Positions 58,030 through 64,000 of a stretch of DNA of 64,000 bases are shown piece after piece. The notes under the pieces are model-generated. The model worked only from the letters and a program-made list of their open reading frames with translations, was not told the origin of the DNA and searched no databases. A program made the position numbers and the translations under genes. Position 1 is the stretch's first letter; each line of letters opens with the position of its first letter. The stretch is taken from NCBI RefSeq assembly GCF_007992495.1, contig NZ_BKAJ01000061.1:1-64000 (forward strand), written 5' to 3'. This stretch comes from Reyranella soli (lineage in GTDB: Bacteria > Pseudomonadota > Alphaproteobacteria > Reyranellales > Reyranellaceae).

Positions 58030-58642
58030 TTTTTGAGCCAGTGAGTCGTCAGGGCCAATCCTTTTCGAGGAGCGCCTGCAGAAAGAACGACTGCCGGCCG
58101 CAGGTGTTCCACAATCGATTTATCATGCCGTTTCAGTGACTTCGGGTCCATGAGGATATCTCCGTAGGAGGGACAACCAGCCGACCTTTCCCTTACGCGG
58201 CACGGGCGGGCTTTCTCTGATCGACGAGGGGCAGGACCCGGACTTTGGGCGGTCATGCCCGGCGTTGCGAATTTGGGCGACCCGCGCCACTGCTGTTCGC
58301 GGGGCAGCGTGGTAGGCGCCGAGCGACTGGGCGGGCAGCGGCGCTGTCACGATCGGGAGGGGCGAAATGGTGTGTCGATCAGTTCAGCTTTTTTGACTAT
58401 GCGGCAAAGGTGGAACGGGTCTCTTTTCAGACACAATGTATGATTGTGAAAGATAGTATATTTACAACTATATAAATTGACATTGGCGATGCTTCATGAT
58501 CAACTTAAAAATGAAGCGGGGTCTTTTCGGCAACATACGCTGCACTGAAGCGAGCCGTATGTTTGGTGACTTTCCGTAGGCGTATTGTTCGGCCTTCCCC
58601 CTTCACGCTGCTTCCCTGTCACATCGTCGAAGGAGAAAGCAA
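58030..58642. other. AT-richer gap with no firm gene
   Basis: About 600 bases before the peptidoglycan-binding gene. The part 58380-58560 is clearly AT-rich (runs such as TTTTTTGAC, TATATAAATTGACA), with TTGACA at 58477-58482 but no good -10 at 16-18 bases. A 6-bp stem CATACG...CGTATG lies near 58537-58562. Short open frames here lack family resemblance. May be foreign or decayed DNA. Confidence 0.4.
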
Positions 58643-59107
58643 ATGGCCCATCCCACCATCAGCCTCGGATCAACTGGCGCCGAAGTCACGCTTTGCCAGC
58701 AATTGCTGCAGGCACGAGGCTATTCCCCTGGTGCAATCGACGGTCTCTTTGGCCCGCAGACGAAGGCTGCCGTCGTGCACTACCAGGTCGATCGATCTGC
58801 GGCTCCACCGCCGCCGCATGTCCATCTGGGCTTCAATCTGCCTCTGGTCGTCGACGGCATCGTCGGCAACAACACATGGGGAAGATTGGACCCGCCACAG
58901 ATCCAGAAGAATTCGACTCAGCACAACTACGTCAGGCTGTGCCAACTCATTCTCAAGTCATTTGCGGTTCCCGCTTTTGACCCCGGGCCTGCCGATGGCC
59001 TTTTCGGTCCCAATACGGAAGCGGCTGTGAAGGCGTTCCAAGCCATCTTCGCGACGCCCGTGGACGGCATCGTTGGCCCGAAGACCTGGCGCGCTCTGCG
59101 TAGCTGA
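58643..59107 (+). CDS. Peptidoglycan-binding domain protein, two repeats
   Basis: 154 residues made almost only of two PG_binding_1 units: LGSTGAEVTLCQQLLQARGY...GAIDGLFGPQTKAAVVHYQ and VRLCQLILKSF...GPADGLFGPNTEAAVKAFQ, ending VDGIVGPKTWRALRS. No signal peptide or catalytic domain is visible. AAGGAGAAAG gives a strong ribosome-binding site. Such small proteins may bind the cell wall or come from larger lysins; no phage genes are nearby. Confidence 0.85.
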   Translation: MAHPTISLGSTGAEVTLCQQLLQARGYSPGAIDGLFGPQTKAAVVHYQVDRSAAPPPPHVHLGFNLPLVVDGIVGNNTWGRLDPPQIQKNSTQHNYVRLCQLILKSFAVPAFDPGPADGLFGPNTEAAVKAFQAIFATPVDGIVGPKTWRALRS

Positions 59108-59185
59108 TCGAACGATTCCACTGATGGGCAGGCTGAAGGATGCGTTTGCCTTTCGTCTGCCCCTCAGTGGTTTTCGTGAAAGGTG

Positions 59186-59521
59186 CTACTTGCAGGCCAG
59201 CGTCTCGCTGGCCGGCCTGCTGCCGCGGTCGATGTCGTAAGTATCCGGCAAAAACTTGTTCTTGATCAGCTTGCCCGAAACCTCGACCTGGGCGCCGACC
59301 TTGCAGCCCTTGTCGTTGCGATGGGTGACCATGCCGAACTGGCAGGACGTCTTGCGGTCACGGAAGAAGATCACCCCGGCGGCCTCGACCATGCGATCGA
59401 TGGTGCCGGAAACCTTGACGTCCTGGCCTTCGAGGTTGTCGCAGAACTGTGCGGCCGCCGGGCCCGTCTGAAGCCACAGGACAGCAGGCAGCACAAAGGC
59501 GGCCACCAGCCTCGGTCGCAT
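59186..59521 (-). CDS. Small secreted OB-fold-like protein
   Basis: 111 residues from the ATG at 59521, chosen for its GGAAGGAAGAG site; an ATG eight codons upstream is possible. A signal peptide ends near AAAQF. The mature part (VKVSGTIDRMVEAAGVIFFRD, VGAQVEVSGKLIKNKFL) resembles small periplasmic OB-fold domains; three further Cys could form disulfides. Function unknown. It is 63 bases upstream of the cyclase gene's 3' end, same strand. Confidence 0.65.
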   Translation of the reverse strand: MRPRLVAAFVLPAVLWLQTGPAAAQFCDNLEGQDVKVSGTIDRMVEAAGVIFFRDRKTSCQFGMVTHRNDKGCKVGAQVEVSGKLIKNKFLPDTYDIDRGSRPASETLACK

Positions 59522-59584
59522 CTTATCTCTTCCTTCCCACATCATCGCTGCAATAATAGAGCCAGCGCGCTTCCTGGTGAAGTG

Positions 59585-61333
59585 CTACGGCAGGCCCGCC
59601 TTGGCGAGGCCATCCAGGATACGCTGGAAATCCCGGGCATCCTTGTAGGGCAAGACGCCCTCGCGCTGCTGCAGCGAGAAGCCGGGATTGACCTGGAGCA
59701 GCCCGGCCCAGGCCTCGCTTGCCTCCTCGGTCCTGCCGAGATGGCCGTACGAAGCCGCCAGCAGCATGCGGCTGGCATCGGTGTTGGGATTGCGCGCGAT
59801 GCGCTCCACCAGGTAGCCGGCGGCGATTTCGTCCTGTCCCATGCTGAAATGCGCCTGCGCCGCCAGATGCAACAGGATGTTGGGATAGAGCGGATCAAGC
59901 CGCATCGCCACCGCGATCGACTCCAATGCCTGCTTGTGATGGCCCGAGTACATCAGCGCCATGCCCAGAAGCGCATGGCCTTGCGCGTAATTGTGGTCGA
60001 GCTCGACCGCCCGGTGGAGCTCGGTCAGTGCGTCGTCATGGCGGCGCTGCCAGACCCGCACATTGCCCATGGCGACATGGCCGCCGGGCTGGCGCTCGTC
60101 GAGCTCGAGGGCGCGCCGCGCCCAGCGCTCGCCCTCGGCCAGCGCACTCTGCGGATCGGGGATCCAGGCGTTGACGTAGTCGGACACCGACGCGAAGGCC
60201 AGGCCGACATGAGGTGCTGTGAAGTTCGGATCGAGCTCGAGCGCGCGCCGATGCAAAGCCTTGGCCTGGGCGATGGTCTCGCGCGTGCCGATGCCAAGAA
60301 GCTGCCGGGCGCGCAGCCAGCTTTCATAGGCTTCGAGGTTCTTGGTGCCGCCGCGCTTGAGGTCCTGCTCCTCGACACGGCTGAGCTTCACCGCCAGCGC
60401 CTCGACGATCTTGTGCACGACCTCGTCCTGGGTCGCGAAGATGTCGGTCAGCTCGCGATCGAAGCGGTCGGCCCACAGATGGCCGCCGCTCTGGGCGTCG
60501 ACCAGCTGGGCGGTTATGCGCACGCGGTTGCCGGCCTTGCGGATCGAGCCTTCGAGCACGAAGCGCACGCCGAGCTCGCGGCCGACCTCCTGCACCTTCA
60601 CCGACCGGCCCTTGTAGGTGAAGGACGAGTTGCGCGCGATCACGAACAGCGCCTGCACCTTGGAGAGGTCGGTGATCAGGTCCTCGGAGATGCCGTCGCT
60701 GAAATACTCCTGCTCGGCATCGCCGCTCATGTTGGTGAAGGGCAGGACGGCGATCGACGGCTTGTCCGGCACGGCGGGCGCCGCGGGGCGCGTCTTGCCG
60801 TTGGCCCGGCCGATGCGGAACACGCGGACCGGCCGGGCGATGTTCTTGACCGACTTCTCGCCCAGGTCCTCGAGCTCGATGCCGAGCTTGTCGCGCACCG
60901 AATCGCGCACCGCGCGTGACACGAAGATGGCGCCGGGCTCGGCCAGCGTCTCGAGGCGGGCGGCGATGTTGACGCCGTCGCCGTAGATGTCCTCACCCTC
61001 GATGATGACATCGCCCATGTTGATGCCGATGCGGAATTCGATGCGCGCATCGTCGGGCGCACCGCGGTTGCGGTCGGCCATGCCGGCCTGGATGGCGACG
61101 GCGCAGCGCACGGCCTCGACTGCGCTCACGAAGTCGACCAGCAGGCCGTCGCCGGTGCGCTTGACGATGCGGCCGCGATGGGCGGCGATATGGGGCTCGA
61201 TCAGCTCGCCGAGATGCGACTTCAGGCGGTGCAGGGTGCCTTCCTCGTCACGGCTCATCAGCCGGCTGTAGCCGGCGACATCGGCCGCCAGGATGGCCGC
61301 GAGCCTTCGTTTGGTGCGTTGGTCGTCTTCCAT
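59585..61333 (-). CDS. Adenylate/guanylate cyclase with TolB-like and TPR regions
   Basis: A 582-residue protein with an N-terminal class III cyclase domain (AILAADVAGYSRLMSRDEEG, KRTGDGLLVDF, GINMGDVIIEGEDIYGDGVNIAARLE), a TolB-N-like segment (SIAVLPFTNMSGDAEQEYFSDG) and C-terminal TPR repeats (from about residue 350). No membrane helix is seen, so it is soluble. It would make cAMP in response to a partner bound by the TPR part. The cyclic-nucleotide-gated channel at 35.4 kb is a possible effector. The gap to the divergent monooxygenase holds its promoter. Confidence 0.9.
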   Translation of the reverse strand: MEDDQRTKRRLAAILAADVAGYSRLMSRDEEGTLHRLKSHLGELIEPHIAAHRGRIVKRTGDGLLVDFVSAVEAVRCAVAIQAGMADRNRGAPDDARIEFRIGINMGDVIIEGEDIYGDGVNIAARLETLAEPGAIFVSRAVRDSVRDKLGIELEDLGEKSVKNIARPVRVFRIGRANGKTRPAAPAVPDKPSIAVLPFTNMSGDAEQEYFSDGISEDLITDLSKVQALFVIARNSSFTYKGRSVKVQEVGRELGVRFVLEGSIRKAGNRVRITAQLVDAQSGGHLWADRFDRELTDIFATQDEVVHKIVEALAVKLSRVEEQDLKRGGTKNLEAYESWLRARQLLGIGTRETIAQAKALHRRALELDPNFTAPHVGLAFASVSDYVNAWIPDPQSALAEGERWARRALELDERQPGGHVAMGNVRVWQRRHDDALTELHRAVELDHNYAQGHALLGMALMYSGHHKQALESIAVAMRLDPLYPNILLHLAAQAHFSMGQDEIAAGYLVERIARNPNTDASRMLLAASYGHLGRTEEASEAWAGLLQVNPGFSLQQREGVLPYKDARDFQRILDGLAKAGLP

Positions 61334-61440
61334 GGGCCTAATTTCTGGGACGCCAACATAACGTCGTGCCCGGCTTTACGCGAGATGGTTGCAGAAGGGG
61401 CGGGCTTGCGCCGGTTGATTACCTCGATGAACTTAGGGAT

Positions 61441-62922
61441 ATGGACACTGCTGCCGATTTTGCACGTGCTGATACCGAACATCTCGATGTGCTGATCGTG
61501 GGCGCGGGCCTGTCGGGCATCGGTGCCGCCTGGCATTTGCAGGACAAGTGTCCGGGCAGGACTTACGCCATCGTCGAGGCGCGCGAGACCAGCGGCGGCA
61601 CCTGGGATCTCTTTCGTTATCCCGGCATTCGCTCGGACTCCGACATGTACACGCTGGGCTACTCCTTCCGCCCCTGGAAGGACGCCAAGGCGATCGCCGA
61701 CGGCCCGGCGATCCTGTCCTACATCCGCGATGTCGCGAGCGACCACGGCATCGATGGCAGGATCCGCTACGGCCATCGCGTGGTGGCGGCCCGCTGGTCG
61801 ACGCCGGAGGCGCGCTGGACGGTCGAGATCGAGCAGGGGCCCGACAAGCGCCGGACCACCATCACCTGCGGCTTTCTCCTGATGTGCAGCGGCTACTACG
61901 ACTACGCGGCGGGCTACCTGCCGCAATTCCCGGGCGTCGAGCGCTTCGCGGGCCGCATCGTCCATCCGCAGAAATGGACCGACGACATCGACTACAAGGG
62001 CAAGCGGGTCGTCGTGGTCGGCAGCGGCGCCACCGCCGTCACCCTGGTGCCCGAGATGGCCAAGGACGCCGCGCATGTCACGATGCTGCAGCGCTCGCCG
62101 ACCTATGTCGTGGCGCGCCCGGCCGAGGATGCGATCGCCAACTGGCTGCGCCGCTATCTGCCGATCGGCCTGGCCTACGGCATGACGCGCTGGAAGAACG
62201 TGCTTCTGGGCATGTGGTTCTATCAGCTCTGCAAGCGTAAGCCCGAGCGTGCCAAGGCGCTGATCCTGAAGGGCGTGCGCTACTGCCTGGGACCGGACTA
62301 CGACATCGATCGCCACTTCACGCCGCGCTACAATCCCTGGGACCAGCGATTGTGCCTGGTGCCCGACGCCGACCTGTTCCGCGCCATCCGCCGCAAGCAG
62401 GTCTCGGTCGTCACCGACGAGATCGTGACCTTCACCGAGACCGGCATCCGACTGAGGTCGGGCAAGGAGCTCGAGGCCGACCTGATCGTCACAGCGACGG
62501 GCCTTGCGCTGCAGCTCATGGGTGGCATGACCGTGATGGTCAACGGCAAGACAGTCGAGCCTGCCGACACGGTTTCCTACAAGGGCATGATGTACAGCGA
62601 CGTGCCCAACCTCGCTGCCGTCTCGGGCTACACCAACGCCTCGTGGACATTGAAGGCCGACCTGGTCTGCGAATACGTGTGCCGGCTTCTCAATCACATG
62701 CACAAGGCCGGCCTGCGCCAGTGCACGCCGCGGCTCGACGATCCGGCGATGGAGCGCCTGCCGTGGGTGGATTTCTCGTCGGGCTACATCAAGCGCGCCA
62801 TCGACAAGTTCCCCAAGCAGGGCGCACGCAAGCCCTGGCGGCTCAACCAGAACTACGCGCTCGACCTCATGAGCCTGCGCTACGGCTCGGTGGAGGATCG
62901 CGCAATGGTGTTCTCGAAGTAG
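61441..62922 (+). CDS. Flavin monooxygenase, Baeyer-Villiger/EthA-like
   Basis: A 493-residue FAD/NADPH monooxygenase. FAD fingerprint VLIVGAGLSGIGAAWHL; the Baeyer-Villiger-like motif is FAGRIVHPQKWTDD (FxGxxxHxxxW, with Thr after Trp where Pro or Asp is usual); the NADPH loop is VVVVGSGATAVTLVPEM. Resembles EthA and ketone monooxygenases. Start ATG 61441 is chosen because FAD motif spacing fits; the frame is open 25 codons upstream. Stands alone before the second Bug gene. Confidence 0.88.
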   Translation: MDTAADFARADTEHLDVLIVGAGLSGIGAAWHLQDKCPGRTYAIVEARETSGGTWDLFRYPGIRSDSDMYTLGYSFRPWKDAKAIADGPAILSYIRDVASDHGIDGRIRYGHRVVAARWSTPEARWTVEIEQGPDKRRTTITCGFLLMCSGYYDYAAGYLPQFPGVERFAGRIVHPQKWTDDIDYKGKRVVVVGSGATAVTLVPEMAKDAAHVTMLQRSPTYVVARPAEDAIANWLRRYLPIGLAYGMTRWKNVLLGMWFYQLCKRKPERAKALILKGVRYCLGPDYDIDRHFTPRYNPWDQRLCLVPDADLFRAIRRKQVSVVTDEIVTFTETGIRLRSGKELEADLIVTATGLALQLMGGMTVMVNGKTVEPADTVSYKGMMYSDVPNLAAVSGYTNASWTLKADLVCEYVCRLLNHMHKAGLRQCTPRLDDPAMERLPWVDFSSGYIKRAIDKFPKQGARKPWRLNQNYALDLMSLRYGSVEDRAMVFSK

Positions 62923-62998
62923 AGAGAATTCACACATTTGCCACCGATCCGACCGCTTTCGGCGGTTACCCTTGCAGGGGTCACATGGGAGAGGTGAC

Positions 62999-63985
62999 AT
63001 GCATTCCACCCGTCGACGTCTTGTCGGATCGGCCGCCGCGTTCGCTGCGTTTGCCGGACCCGCCGCCGCGCCGCGGGCACAGCCTGCGTGGCCGAACAAG
63101 CCCATCCGCATCATCGTCCCCGGTGGCCCCGGCGGCGTCACCGACATCCGCGCGCGCTGGTTGGCCGAGCGGCTGTCGCCGGCCCTGGGGCAGTCGGTCG
63201 TGGTCGAGAACCGCACCGGTGCGGGCGGAAACCTGGGTACGGTGGCGGCGGTGCGCAGCACGCCCGATGGCTACACGCTGCTGATCGTGCATATCGGCAC
63301 CATGACCATCAATCCGCACATCTATCCCAATCCCGGCTACGACCCGTTGGTCGACATCGCGCCGATCACGCGGCTGGGCGTCGGTCCGCAGGCGCTCGCC
63401 GTGCACAAGGACGTGCCGGCGCGATCGGTCGAAGAGTTGCTCGCTCTTGCGCGAGCAAAGCCGGGCGATCTCACCTTCGTGACACCGGGCGTCGGCACGC
63501 CGGGCCATCTCGCGGCGTGCCTGCTGATGCACCGCACGGGCATCAAGGTGACGCACATTCCCTACAAGGGCGGCGGGCAGGCCGTTCAGGACCTGATCGC
63601 GGGCCATGTGACCTTCACCATCGAAGGCCTGACGCTGCTCAGGCCCTTCGTGCAGGACGGCCGGCTGCGTGTTCTCGCCGTCACCACGGCGCGGCGCGCC
63701 AAGTCGATGCCGGACGTGCCGACCATGGCCGAGGCGGGTGTGCCGGGCTACGAGCTCACCGCCTGGGCGGGGATCGCCGCGCCGGCTGGCACGCCGCGGC
63801 CGGTCATCGATCGCCTGTATGGCGAGATCGCCAGGATCGCGGCGACGGCCGAGGCGAAGGCCTGGTTCGACTCTTTCGGCATCGATGCCGGTGCCGAGTC
63901 GCCCGATGCGTTCGCCGCCCTGGTGCGCGCCGAATACGCCCAGATGGGCGAGGTCGTGCGCGTCATGGGCATCAAGGCGGAATAG
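62999..63985 (+). CDS. Bug-family solute-binding protein (second)
   Basis: A 328-residue Tat-signal binding protein (STRRRLVGSAAAFAAF). Ligand loop IIVPGGPGGVTDIRAR, then VVENRTGAGGNLGTVAAVRS and HIPYKGGGQAVQDLIAGH. GGGAGAGGTG precedes the ATG at 62999. The ligand is unknown. A GTG at 63987, just after the stop, may begin a further gene that runs off the window. Confidence 0.93.
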   Translation: MHSTRRRLVGSAAAFAAFAGPAAAPRAQPAWPNKPIRIIVPGGPGGVTDIRARWLAERLSPALGQSVVVENRTGAGGNLGTVAAVRSTPDGYTLLIVHIGTMTINPHIYPNPGYDPLVDIAPITRLGVGPQALAVHKDVPARSVEELLALARAKPGDLTFVTPGVGTPGHLAACLLMHRTGIKVTHIPYKGGGQAVQDLIAGHVTFTIEGLTLLRPFVQDGRLRVLAVTTARRAKSMPDVPTMAEAGVPGYELTAWAGIAAPAGTPRPVIDRLYGEIARIAATAEAKAWFDSFGIDAGAESPDAFAALVRAEYAQMGEVVRVMGIKAE

Positions 63986-64000
63986 CGTGGCCTACGCGGC

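Overview
The window is GC-rich chromosomal DNA with dense, mostly operonic genes and a core set (sppA, aroC, fabI, pdxH, uvrA, ssb, gyrA, coaD, a tRNA-Lys) that fits a free-living alphaproteobacterium. Supporting signs are the acidic insertion in the GyrA C-terminal domain, a phnWAY phosphonate operon, several solute-binding proteins (one TRAP, two Bug-type) and TRAP/hydantoinase catabolic genes. A Reyranella-like or other Rhodospirillales-type soil bacterium is a guess only. No phage, transposase, CRISPR array or plasmid gene is visible.

Layout. 1-17.1 kb is housekeeping: minus-strand fabI-aroC-membrane protein-sppA, divergent pdxH and a fused kinase-like protein, an Ntn hydrolase with a likely frameshift at its 5' end, uvrA, an MFS transporter, ssb, a broken GNAT gene, an Asp/Glu racemase-like gene, a saccharopine-dehydrogenase/DUF4166 protein, an orphan protein, and a HAD/DCC pair. 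17.2-20.9 kb holds gyrA, coaD and tRNA-Lys(UUU). 20.9-30.9 kb is an eleven-gene, one-direction envelope locus: a Wzm/Wzt-like ABC exporter, a ceramide-glucosyltransferase-like GT, a STAS protein, a Wza-like outer-membrane lipoprotein, a DevBCA-like exporter and two tandem QxxRW glycosyltransferases. It looks like a surface glycan or glycolipid synthesis and export machine, and is the most system-like part of the window.

31.0-36.6 kb has a small ArsR-SRPBCC-GST operon with a possibly leaderless start, an unusual 478-base intergenic stretch (strong promoter match, perfect 14-bp hairpin, direct repeats), a minus-strand manC/amidinotransferase pair, and a cyclic-nucleotide-gated potassium channel gene. 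36.7-48.4 kb is a catabolic block: hydantoinase A/B, a full TRAP transporter, a glutamine-synthetase-like ligase, an iron alcohol dehydrogenase and a dimethylglycine/sarcosine-dehydrogenase-like flavoprotein. 48.5-55.1 kb has a Na/Pi cotransporter and a LysR gene divergent from phnW-phnA-phnY, which convert 2-aminoethylphosphonate to acetate and phosphate. 55.2-64 kb is looser: a GFA protein, two Bug binding proteins, a PEP-mutase/isocitrate-lyase-family enzyme, an AT-richer patch with a doubtful ORF, a peptidoglycan-binding protein, an adenylate cyclase with TolB-like and TPR regions, and a flavin monooxygenase.

A dispersed palindromic element with a shared 13-nt loop occurs beside gene ends (partial copy at 1-26; copies at 7.5, 48.4 and 50.3 kb). 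In two unrelated genes it supplies the same nine C-terminal residues and the stop codon. A second long palindrome lies at 55.2 kb.
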